From positions 1 to 24,419 of the forward strand of contig JBJMWE010000354.1 of assembly GCA_045810285.1 (NCBI GenBank): DNA of 24,419 nt, written 5' to 3'. How positions within the stretch are numbered: the stretch's first letter is position 1; the number at the start of each line of letters is the position of its first letter. Under the pieces are notes generated by a model. That model saw nothing but the letters and a program-made list of their open reading frames with translations. It searched no databases and had not been told where the DNA came from. Both the position numbers and the translations under genes were made by a program. Source of the stretch: Scleromatobacter sp045810285. Its GTDB lineage: Bacteria > Pseudomonadota > Gammaproteobacteria > Burkholderiales > Burkholderiaceae_C. Below, one piece after another: positions 1 through 5,900 of the stretch.

Positions 1-93
1 GACTGCGCGCAGGATGACGAGGCAAAGAAGCGACGTTCCGGGCAGCGTCCCACACCAGTTCTGGACGGACGCGCTCCCCGCACTTCGGCGATG

Positions 94-117
94 AGAAAAA
101 GCCGCGAGCCCTGGCTC
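94..117 (-). terminator. Possible second, weaker minus-strand terminator
   Basis: On the minus strand, GAGCC and GGCTT can form a 5-bp stem (one G-T pair) with a 9-nt loop, followed by a short T run (AAAAA on the plus strand at 96-100). It occupies the same place in the first duplicated copy as the strong porin terminator does in the second. The stem is short, so it may be a decayed duplicate. Confidence 0.35.
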
Positions 118-130
118 ATCCCTTGACCCT

Positions 131-268
131 GTCATCCTGCGCGCAGTCGCAGGATCCACCCCTGCCGAGCCGCCGCGTGCGTCATGGGACCCCGCTGCTC
201 GCGGCAGCCGCACATGACCGACGAGACACCTTGGCAGGGGTGGATCCTGCGACTGCGCGCAGGATGAC
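131..268. repeat. Long inverted repeat, REP/BIME-like
   Basis: The 36-bp arm at 131-166 is a perfect reverse complement of 233-268, with a 66-bp spacer. Each arm holds an internal near-palindrome built from ATCCTGCG and CGCAGGAT. The same arm family occurs at 1-18 (right arm only) and at 4947-5028, so this is a dispersed intergenic repeat. No transposase gene or target-site duplication is visible. It lies downstream of the porin, where REP-like elements commonly sit. Confidence 0.85.
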
Positions 269-351
269 GGGGCAAAGAATCGACGTTCCGGGCAGCGTCC
301 CACACCAGGTCTGGACGGACGCGCGCTCCCCGTACTTCGGCGATAACCATG

Positions 352-376
352 AAAAAGGCCCGTCCGAAGACGAGCC
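352..376 (-). terminator. Intrinsic terminator of the porin gene
   Basis: Read on the minus strand, the 8-bp stem GGCTCGTC / GACGGGCC (one T-G pair) closes a TTCG tetraloop and is followed by TTTTT. It starts about 58 bases after the porin stop codon. Stem, stable tetraloop and T tract match a textbook rho-independent terminator. Confidence 0.9.
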
Positions 377-434
377 TTGAGGGGCTCCGCACGAGGCGGA
401 GCGCTGAAGATCGGCCGGCTGAGCCGGGCGACGA

Positions 435-1466
435 TCAGAAGTTGTGGACGACGCCGAAGTCGAACGCCTTGTTGCCCGTGCCGGACGCCGTGGCGTTGCC
501 GACCGTGAACGTGGCGCCGTTGCGGTTCTGGATCTTGGCGAAGGCCGTGTAGATCGAGGTGCGCTTCGACAGCGGGTAGATGTAGCCGATGCCGAACTGC
601 TGGGCATCACGGTCGGTCGACGTGCGATCGTTGTGATGGATGTACGAAGCCATCAGGTTGCCGTGGGCGATGGGCACGGTCACGCCGCCCATGATGTCCA
701 GGACGTCGAGGGTGGACGGGCCGGTGGACTTCTGGACCAGGGCGTGGAGCTTGACGACGCCGAAGTCGTAGGTGCCGCCGAACGTGTAGTTCTTGCGCGT
801 GGCGCCGTTGCCGGCAGCGTTGCCCACGTCGTAGAACGAGAAGCCGAGGTAGGCCGGGCCGGACGCGTAGGTCAGGCCAGCGCCGGTTTCGCGGTTGGCT
901 TCCCAGTTGCCGGTCTGCTCGCCGAAGGCGATTTCAGCCGAGCCGACGAAGCCGCTCATGTTCGGCGTCGCGTACGTCACCGAGTTGTTCAGGCGGATGC
1001 CCGACGGATCGACGATGTTGTTGATCTGGCCGGCGAAGCCCGTGCCGAACGGGTCGATCGTGCTCAGGTTGTTGAAGCCGATGCTGTACTGGCGGCCGGC
1101 GCTGATGGCACCGAAGGCGCCGGTCAGGTCACCGTGGGCCTGGCGGCCCATGAAGGCGTTGCTGCCCGTGCAGAAGTTCGGAACGGTCGCGCCGTTCGAG
1201 GTGGCGCCCTGGGCGCTGTCTGCGCAGTAGCCGGTTTCCAGCTGGAACGCCGCCTTCATGCCGCCGCCGAGGTCTTCGACGCCCTTGAAGCCGATGCGCG
1301 AGCCACCCGTCACGCCGGAGTCCAGGCGGATCGACTTGCCCGAAGCGCTGCCGCTGTCCAGAACCAGGCCGAGATCGACCTTGCCGTAGAGGGTGACGGA
1401 CGATTGGGCGAAAGCGGCGCCGGACACGGCGGTGAGCACTGCGAGAGCGAGCAGCGACTTTTTCAT
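435..1466 (-). CDS. Gram-negative trimeric porin (Porin_4 / OmpC-like)
   Basis: A 343-residue outer-membrane general porin of the Burkholderiales type, expected to form 16-stranded beta-barrel trimers for passive diffusion of small hydrophilic solutes. The N-terminus is a classic Sec signal peptide (MKKSLLALAVLTAVSGAAFA, likely cleaved before Q21). The mature protein opens with SSVTLYGKVDLGL, the first beta strand typical of the family, and contains the expected GRQ motifs and alternating aromatic strands. It ends in a terminal phenylalanine (VVHNF), the Bam-complex recognition signal. The start is supported by AGGAGA at 1475-1480. Substrate specificity cannot be read from the sequence. The gene is monocistronic, with its own promoter candidate and a strong terminator. 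Confidence 0.95.
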   Translation of the reverse strand: MKKSLLALAVLTAVSGAAFAQSSVTLYGKVDLGLVLDSGSASGKSIRLDSGVTGGSRIGFKGVEDLGGGMKAAFQLETGYCADSAQGATSNGATVPNFCTGSNAFMGRQAHGDLTGAFGAISAGRQYSIGFNNLSTIDPFGTGFAGQINNIVDPSGIRLNNSVTYATPNMSGFVGSAEIAFGEQTGNWEANRETGAGLTYASGPAYLGFSFYDVGNAAGNGATRKNYTFGGTYDFGVVKLHALVQKSTGPSTLDVLDIMGGVTVPIAHGNLMASYIHHNDRTSTDRDAQQFGIGYIYPLSKRTSIYTAFAKIQNRNGATFTVGNATASGTGNKAFDFGVVHNF

Positions 1467-1561
1467 TGCGAATATCTCCTAGGGTTAACAAGAGATTCCG
1501 GTCGCGGCGCGGCTGGGCGTGTTTCACCGCAAGGACCGCAACCTCATCGGAAGCTGGACGT

Positions 1562-1590
1562 ATTGCACCATTGGGCACAGGCGGTTGCAA
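1562..1590 (-). promoter_or_regulatory. Candidate sigma70 promoter for the porin
   Basis: On the minus strand, TTGCAA (1585-1590) and TGCAAT (1562-1567) are spaced 17 bp apart, each matching the sigma70 consensus at about 4 of 6 positions. Transcription would start near 1555, giving an 5' leader of about 90 nt. A long leader is common for porin mRNAs controlled by small RNAs, but no such control is shown here. Confidence 0.4.
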
Positions 1591-1615
1591 AGGAATGGCG
1601 CCGGAAATCGCAGGG

Positions 1616-1670
1616 GCCTGTTGTCCTCGCACAACGGCGCACGACCCGGGGTCGTCGTTTGCCAACAGGC
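1616..1670. other. Nested inverted repeats in the porin-coq7 gap
   Basis: GCCTGTTG (1616-1623) pairs with CAACAGGC (1663-1670), and inside it ACGACC (1641-1646) pairs with GGTCGT (1650-1655). It lies between the divergent porin and coq7 genes, upstream of both. It could be a protein-binding site or an RNA hairpin. On the plus strand it is followed by AGGGTTTTC, a poor terminator tail. Confidence 0.4.
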
Positions 1671-1704
1671 AGGGTTTTCACTCGCGATCGGTTATCGTTT
1701 CGTC

Positions 1705-2349
1705 ATGGAACTGAGTCTTGTGGATCGCTGGATCTGTGGCGCGGAGGTGGCGTTGCGCACCCTGTCCGGCGGCAGCCGTGCCGAGCGCGCGACGCCCTTG
1801 CCGGCCGCCGCCGACATGGCCGTGCCGGCCGAACTCGACGCCGCGGACAGGCGCCTTTCGGGCGCGCTGATGCGCGTGAACCATGTCGGCGAGGTCTGCG
1901 CGCAGGCGCTCTACCAGGCCCAGGCCCTGGCCACGGGCAACCCGGCGTTGAAGGCGCAGATGGCGCAGGCGGCGCGCGAGGAGGTCGACCACCTGGCCTG
2001 GACCGAGCAGCGCCTGGCCGAGCTCGGCGACCGCCCGAGCCTGCTGAACCCGCTCTGGTATGGCGGCGCATTCCTGATCGGGCTCGCCGCAGGGCGGCTG
2101 GGCGACCGCGTGAGCCTGGGCTTCGTCGTCGAGACGGAACGCCAGGTGGAGCAGCACCTGGAGAGCCACCTCGAGCGCCTGCCCGCGGCCGACGTCGCCT
2201 CGCGGGCGATCGTCGACCAGATGCGCGTGGACGAGGCGGCGCACGGCGATGCAGCGCGCGCGGCGGGCGGCATGGACCTGCCGCCGCCGGTGCGCGGCGC
2301 GATGCGGCTGGCGGCGCGGGTCATGACCGCGACCGCGCACCGCGTGTAG
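1705..2349 (+). CDS. coq7: 2-polyprenyl-3-methyl-6-methoxy-1,4-benzoquinone hydroxylase
   Basis: A 214-residue Coq7/UbiF-function di-iron monooxygenase that carries out the C6 hydroxylation, the penultimate step of ubiquinone synthesis, as a peripheral inner-membrane enzyme. The ferritin-like ligands are visible: E63 in NHVGEV, the ExxH pair E93/H96 in EEVDHLAW, E145 or E149 in ETERQVEQH, and the ExxH pair E177/H180 in DEAAHGDAA. A hydrophobic patch around 119-130 fits membrane association. The ATG at 1705 was chosen because the family begins near VDRWICGAEVALR; upstream in-frame sequence looks non-coding. No Shine-Dalgarno is visible, and a TATCGT-like -10 lies just upstream (1693-1698), so the mRNA may be leaderless. 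It converges on the osmC-like gene with a 13-bp gap. Confidence 0.93.
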   Translation: MELSLVDRWICGAEVALRTLSGGSRAERATPLPAAADMAVPAELDAADRRLSGALMRVNHVGEVCAQALYQAQALATGNPALKAQMAQAAREEVDHLAWTEQRLAELGDRPSLLNPLWYGGAFLIGLAAGRLGDRVSLGFVVETERQVEQHLESHLERLPAADVASRAIVDQMRVDEAAHGDAARAAGGMDLPPPVRGAMRLAARVMTATAHRV

Positions 2350-2362
2350 CCCGAACCGGTGG

Positions 2363-2785
2363 TCAGCCTTCGACCACGTCGAAGCTGGTCGTCACCTCGG
2401 CCGTCTTGCCCAGCATGACCGTGGCCGAGCAGTACTTCTCGTGCGACAGCGCGATCGCGCGCTCGACGACCGCCGCCGGCACGCCGCGACCGGTGACCGT
2501 GAAGTGCAGGTGCAGCTTGGTGAACACCTTGGGATCCTGCTCGGCGCGTTCGGCGGTCGCCTTCACCTGGCAGCCCGTCACTGCATGGCGGCCGCGCTGC
2601 AGGATGAGCACGACGTCATAGGCCGTGCATCCGCCGGCGCCGGCCAGCAGCGTCTCCATGGGGCGTGGCGCCAGGTTTCGGCCGCCGCCGTCGGGGGCGC
2701 CGTCCATGGTCAGCAGGTGGCCGCTGCCGGTCTCGGCGGTGAAGGCCATGCCCGTGGCGGGCAGCCAGTTGATCGTGCAGTGCAT
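2363..2785 (-). CDS. OsmC/Ohr-family protein
   Basis: A 140-residue OsmC-like protein. Family members are cytoplasmic dimers, many of them thiol peroxidases that reduce organic hydroperoxides. Visible family features are the N-terminal beta region (MHCTINWLPATGMAF), the segment NLAPRPMETLLAGAGGCTAYDVVLIL with the conserved cysteine near residue 54, and a C-terminal half with the second conserved cysteine in SHEKYCSATVMLG. It resembles the YhfA-like subgroup more than Ohr, so the peroxide substrate is uncertain. The start is the ATG at 2783-2785; the upstream ribosome site (GGACGAG) is only fair, and longer in-frame extensions do not look like the family. The stop is 13 bp from coq7 with no terminator hairpin between them. 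Confidence 0.9.
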   Translation of the reverse strand: MHCTINWLPATGMAFTAETGSGHLLTMDGAPDGGGRNLAPRPMETLLAGAGGCTAYDVVLILQRGRHAVTGCQVKATAERAEQDPKVFTKLHLHFTVTGRGVPAAVVERAIALSHEKYCSATVMLGKTAEVTTSFDVVEG

Positions 2786-2951
2786 GCGTCTCGTCCAGGA
2801 AATCGGGAATCGTCTCGATTGTGCAACGCCCACTCCGGCCCTGTTTGCCCCGGGATACGACAAAACGCGATCCAAACTGGTGCATGACCGTGCTTTTTGC
2901 ACCGACCAGGGAGATTCGAGGACCTTCCCTACGCCCGGTGACGAAGAAATA

Positions 2952-2980
2952 TTGCAGTGCAACAACCGGTGGGATAGACT
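2952..2980 (+). promoter_or_regulatory. Candidate promoter with overlapping TTGCAGTGCAA palindrome
   Basis: TTGCAG (2952-2957) and TAGACT (2975-2980) are separated by exactly 17 bp and would start a transcript near 2987. The -35 is embedded in TTGCA-G-TGCAA (2952-2962), a perfect inverted repeat with a one-base centre, which could be an operator. No ORF follows before the strong terminator ending at 3113. TTGCA/TGCAA palindromes are reported for several regulators, so the protein cannot be named. Confidence 0.45.
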
Positions 2981-2986
2981 GACTCC

Positions 2987-3113
2987 ATTGTCGCTGACGC
3001 AAACGTTTTCCCCCAGGGGAGACAGGCCTGCCGAAGCGACCGCAAGTTGTCTCCTCCACCTCCTCAAAACTGGTGGATTCAGGCCCGAAGCTGCAAAGCT
3101 CCGGGCCTTTTTC
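2987..3113 (+). ncRNA. Candidate small RNA or ilvA leader RNA (~127 nt)
   Basis: This stretch has a promoter-like sequence before it, a strong intrinsic terminator at its end, and no ATG inside. Predicted structure by eye: GGAGACA pairs with TGTCTCC across a loop of about 23 nt; alternatively GTCGCT pairs with AGCGAC. The two pairings interleave, so they cannot both form as a simple nested fold. CCACC and GGTGG form a third stem before the terminator. The segment TCTCCTCCACCTCCTC is pyrimidine-rich and complementary to Shine-Dalgarno sequences, which suits an mRNA-binding small RNA. A leader that attenuates ilvA, whose ATG lies 113 bp beyond the terminator, is the main alternative. I do not recognise an Rfam family. 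Confidence 0.5.
3081..3113 (+). terminator. Strong plus-strand intrinsic terminator
   Basis: AGGCCCG (3081-3087) pairs with CGGGCCT (3102-3108). An inner AGCT/AGCT stem (3089-3092 with 3097-3100) closes a GCAA tetraloop, and TTTTT follows. No protein gene lies upstream on this strand: osmC is on the minus strand and coq7 ends more than 700 bp away. The terminator therefore implies an RNA product or ilvA leader control. Confidence 0.9.
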
Positions 3114-3226
3114 TTGGCCGCGTCGCTTTCGCTGCCAGCGTGGCGTTCGTTGTCGCTTCGAGAAGCCAGCGCCCGGTCGGGGCCGTATCATCCTGCGGCT
3201 CTGCCCATCTGCGACTGGAGCCCCCG

Positions 3227-4870
3227 ATGTCTGCCGCACGCCCCCTGCGTGAATCCCCCTCCGATGCCGACACGGGACGCACGTCCGGCATCGCGGCGAT
3301 TCCGCCCGCGCCGCCGGCAGCACTTTCCAGGGCCGCCCAGGCGATCGCCAGCGAGTACCTGCGCCGCATCCTGACCGCGCGCGTCTATGACGTCGCCATC
3401 GAGACCCCGCTGGAGCCCGCGCGCAACCTGTCGCGCCGCATCGGCAACCACGTGCTCCTCAAGCGCGAGGACACGCAGTCCGTCTTCAGCTTCAAGCTGC
3501 GCGGCGCGTACAACAAGATGATCCACCTGGCGCCCGAGGCGCTGCAGCGCGGCGTCATCTGCGCCTCCGCCGGCAACCACGCGCAGGGCGTCGCGCTCGG
3601 CGCGAAGCGCCTGGGCGTGCGCGCCGTCATCGTGATGCCGGTGACCACGCCCAAGCTAAAAATCGATGCCGTGCATGCGCTCGGCGGCGAGGTGGTGCTG
3701 CATGGCGACAGCTATTCCGACGCCTACGGACGCGCGCAGGAGATCGAGCGCGACGAAGGCCTGACCTTCGTGCACCCGTTCGACGACCCCGACGTCATCG
3801 CCGGCCAGGGCACCGTCGCGATGGAGGTGCTGCGCCAGCACCAGGGGCCCATCGACGCCGTGTTCGTGGCGATCGGCGGCGGTGGGCTGATCTCCGGCGT
3901 CGCGGCCTACATCAAGGCGCTGCGGCCCGAGATCAAGGTGATCGGCGTGCAGGCGGCGGACTCCGACGCGATGATCCAGTCGGTGCGCAAGGGCAAGCGC
4001 GTCACGCTGACCGACGTCGGCCTGTTCGCCGACGGCACCGCCGTCAAGCTCGTGGGCGCCGAGACCTTCCGCATCGCGCGCGCCCTGGTCGACGAATACA
4101 TCACCGTCGACACCGACGCCGCCTGCGCCGCGATCAAGGACGTGTTCCAGGACACGCGCAGCATCCTCGAGCCCTCGGGTGCCCTGGGCGTGGCCGCGAT
4201 CAAGCAGTACGTCGAGACGCACAAGCTCAAGGGCAAGACGTTCATCGCCGTCACCTGCGGCGCCAACATGAACTTCGACCGCCTGCGCTTCGTCGCCGAG
4301 CGCGCCGAGTTCGGCGAGCAGCGCGAGGCGCTCTTCGCCGTCACGGTGCCCGAGGAACGCGGCAGCTTCCGCCGCTTCTGCGCGCTGATCGGGCCGCCGG
4401 GCAGCGCCCCGCGCCAGGTCACCGAGTTCAACTACCGCATCTCGCACGCCAACGAGGCGCATGTGTTCGTCGGCATCTCCATCGCGAAGCGCGACGAGGC
4501 CGAGAAGATCGCCAGGCACTTCGAGAAGCACGGCTTCCCCACGGCCAACCTGACCGGCGACGAGCTGGCCAAGGAGCACGTGCGCCACATGGTCGGCGGC
4601 CGCAGCGCCCTGGCCGCGGGCGAGCGCCTGTTCCGCTTCGAGTTCCCGGAGCGCCCCGGCGCGCTGATGCGCTTCCTGGAGTCCATGCATCCCGACTGGA
4701 ACATCACGCTGTTCCACTACCGCAACCAGGGCGCCGACTACGGGCGCATCCTGGTGGGCCTGGTGGTGCCGCCCAAGGACGCCAAGGCGCTGGCGACGTT
4801 CCTGTCGACGCTGGCCTACCCGTGGGTCGAAGAGACCGACAACCCGGTGTACAAGCTGTTTCTCGGCTAG
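3227..4870 (+). CDS. ilvA: Threonine ammonia-lyase, biosynthetic
   Basis: A 547-residue PLP enzyme that deaminates threonine to 2-oxobutanoate, the committed step of isoleucine synthesis. The PLP lysine is K90 in SVFSFKLRGAYN. SAGNHAQG (about 114-121) and the glycine loop AIGGGGLISG (GGGG near 217-220) bind the substrate and PLP phosphate. From about residue 370 there are two ACT-like regulatory domains (starting near ALFAVTVPEERGSF and RLFRFEFPERPGAL), which mark the isoleucine-feedback-inhibited biosynthetic type rather than the catabolic one. The ATG at 3227 has GGAG at 3217-3220. About 40 N-terminal residues precede the catalytic fold, so the protein is a little longer than the usual 500-515. 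Confidence 0.96.
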   Translation: MSAARPLRESPSDADTGRTSGIAAIPPAPPAALSRAAQAIASEYLRRILTARVYDVAIETPLEPARNLSRRIGNHVLLKREDTQSVFSFKLRGAYNKMIHLAPEALQRGVICASAGNHAQGVALGAKRLGVRAVIVMPVTTPKLKIDAVHALGGEVVLHGDSYSDAYGRAQEIERDEGLTFVHPFDDPDVIAGQGTVAMEVLRQHQGPIDAVFVAIGGGGLISGVAAYIKALRPEIKVIGVQAADSDAMIQSVRKGKRVTLTDVGLFADGTAVKLVGAETFRIARALVDEYITVDTDAACAAIKDVFQDTRSILEPSGALGVAAIKQYVETHKLKGKTFIAVTCGANMNFDRLRFVAERAEFGEQREALFAVTVPEERGSFRRFCALIGPPGSAPRQVTEFNYRISHANEAHVFVGISIAKRDEAEKIARHFEKHGFPTANLTGDELAKEHVRHMVGGRSALAAGERLFRFEFPERPGALMRFLESMHPDWNITLFHYRNQGADYGRILVGLVVPPKDAKALATFLSTLAYPWVEETDNPVYKLFLG

Positions 4871-4883
4871 TGGATCCGCCGCG

Positions 4884-4918
4884 CGCCGTGTGCCGTGTGC
4901 CGTGTGCCGTGTGCCGCG
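4884..4918. repeat. Heptanucleotide tandem repeat
   Basis: Three exact TGCCGTG units (4891-4911) are flanked by near copies (CGCCGTG before; TGCCGCG and CGCCGTG after). It lies 14 bp after the ilvA stop in non-coding DNA. Slippage would change only the intergenic length. Confidence 0.8.
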
Positions 4919-4946
4919 CGCCGTGTGCCGCCGTTACCCAACCCCC

Positions 4947-5028
4947 GTGATCCTGCGCGCAGTCGCTGGATCCACGCGTCGGGAGCCGCTGCCACCCGCG
5001 TGGATCCTGCGACTGCGCGCAGGATGAC
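4947..5028. repeat. REP-like inverted repeat, same family as 131-268
   Basis: A 32-bp arm at 4947-4978 and its reverse complement at 4997-5028 differ at two positions and are separated by 18 bp. The core matches the arms near the left edge of the window. It sits between the convergent ilvA (plus) and Crp/Fnr-like (minus) genes. The paired arms would form a strong hairpin in RNA from either strand, so it may also protect or terminate both transcripts, although no T tract is present. Confidence 0.85.
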
Positions 5029-5073
5029 AGCTCGAGCAGTGGGCGAAGCCGTGATCCGCGCCGCGCGGCCTGG

Positions 5074-5724
5074 CTACCAGTGCGAGGGCAACTCGCGGAG
5101 CACGCGCAGGCGGCCGTCCTCCAGCGAAATGATGGCCGCGTGCTCCAGGTCGCGCAGGATGCTGCCGGCCATTTCCTGCGAGCAGCCGAGGCGCTGCGGC
5201 AGGTCGATGTCGGCCAGCGGCTCGCGCACGAGGCGCGTGCCGTCGAACTGGGCCTGGGCGACGGCGTCGAGCCAGCGCTTCAGGCGCAGGTAGGCCTCGT
5301 TCATGGCGTACTGGTTGGCGGCCAGCGTGGCGACGCGGGCGCGCTGGATCACCTTGGCGATGATCTCGAACGCGAACTGCGGGCGCTCCGCGAAATACTG
5401 CAGCAGCGTGCCGCGCTCGACGTAGGCGCAGGTGGTGTCCGACAGCGCCTCGACGCTGGCCATGCGGGTGCCGCCGTCCAGGCCCATCTCGCCGAGGTAG
5501 TCGCCCGGCCCGTACAGCGCGTACGTGACGTGGCGGCCGGTGTCCGAGCCGGTGAAGGCGCGCAGCTCGCCCGCCAGGATGATCAGCAGCGCGTCGCCCC
5601 GGTCGCCCTCGTCGATCACCAGCGCGCCCTTGCGGAAGCGCCGGATCTCGCTGCGTTCGGCCAGCGGACGCAGGACTTCGGGCAGGACGTTGTAGTCGAG
5701 GGGGCCGGATTTGCGGGTGGACAT
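5074..5724 (-). CDS. Crp/Fnr-family transcriptional regulator
   Basis: A 216-residue one-component regulator. Residues about 20-140 form a cyclic-nucleotide-binding-like beta roll (ALVIDEGDRGDALLIILAGELRAF, then YGPGDYLGEMGLDGGTRMASVEAL). After the long dimer helix (QFAFEIIAKVIQRARVATLAANQYAMNEAYLRLKRWLD), the C-terminal winged helix carries the recognition helix around LPQRLGCSQEMAGSILRDLE. There is no N-terminal cysteine cluster, so it is not an oxygen-sensing FNR. The ligand is unknown: the GEMGLDGGTRMASV loop resembles but does not exactly match the cAMP pocket of CRP. The ATG at 5722-5724 has a weak ribosome site. It is followed by the REP element, and the AI-2E gene ends 176 bp upstream. 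Confidence 0.88.
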   Translation of the reverse strand: MSTRKSGPLDYNVLPEVLRPLAERSEIRRFRKGALVIDEGDRGDALLIILAGELRAFTGSDTGRHVTYALYGPGDYLGEMGLDGGTRMASVEALSDTTCAYVERGTLLQYFAERPQFAFEIIAKVIQRARVATLAANQYAMNEAYLRLKRWLDAVAQAQFDGTRLVREPLADIDLPQRLGCSQEMAGSILRDLEHAAIISLEDGRLRVLRELPSHW

Positions 5725-5769
5725 GCTGGAGGCTCGGCATGGCGCACGAGGCGCGGGAAATGTCGCTCC

Positions 5770-5775
5770 AGTATC
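5770..5775 (-). promoter_or_regulatory. Candidate -10 element for the Crp/Fnr-like gene
   Basis: GATACT on the minus strand fits a sigma70 -10 at four positions and would give a leader of about 40 nt. No good -35 lies 16-18 bp upstream, so it may need an activator. The rest of 5725-5900 shows no gene. Confidence 0.3.
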
Positions 5776-5900
5776 GCCGGTTTGGCGCCGCCGCGGACAG
5801 CGGGAACCGTCCAGTCCACAGCGCGCGAGCGGACGTTTTGCACGCCGGCGACCGCCCCGGGAAGAGGTACGACGACCCGGCGCCGGGGTTCGCAGGTTCC

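Larger units (their letters stand above)
1..344. repeat. Partial ~250-bp tandem duplication
   Basis: Bases 1-92 recur at 251-344 with only a few substitutions and one 2-bp insertion, so the period is about 250 bp. Each copy begins with the end of a palindromic repeat arm (ending AGGATGAC) and runs into an A-rich stretch that reads as a minus-strand terminator. The first copy is cut by the window edge. I infer that the block downstream of the porin was duplicated; a further copy or a paralogous porin may lie outside the window. Confidence 0.85.

Noticed and set aside
444..2621. A 725-codon plus-strand open frame antisense to the porin and running over coq7
   Set aside because: It is a GC-rich shadow frame: it lies opposite a certain porin and across coq7 in another frame, is dominated by Ala, Arg, Val and Gly, and has no recognisable domain.
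2879..2903. Inverted repeat GGTGCA...TGCACC upstream of osmC
   Set aside because: Six-base arms with a 13-base spacer are expected by chance at this scale, and the T run is inside the loop, so it is not a terminator.
2987..3080. Leader-peptide attenuation of ilvA
   Set aside because: There is no ATG in the transcript before the terminator and no run of Ile, Thr or Val codons.
3000..3113. Glycine riboswitch, suggested by GGGGAGAC...GCCGAAG
   Set aside because: The conserved second half of the glycine aptamer (AAACTCTCAGGCAAAAGGAC type) is absent, and the neighbour ilvA is not a usual target.
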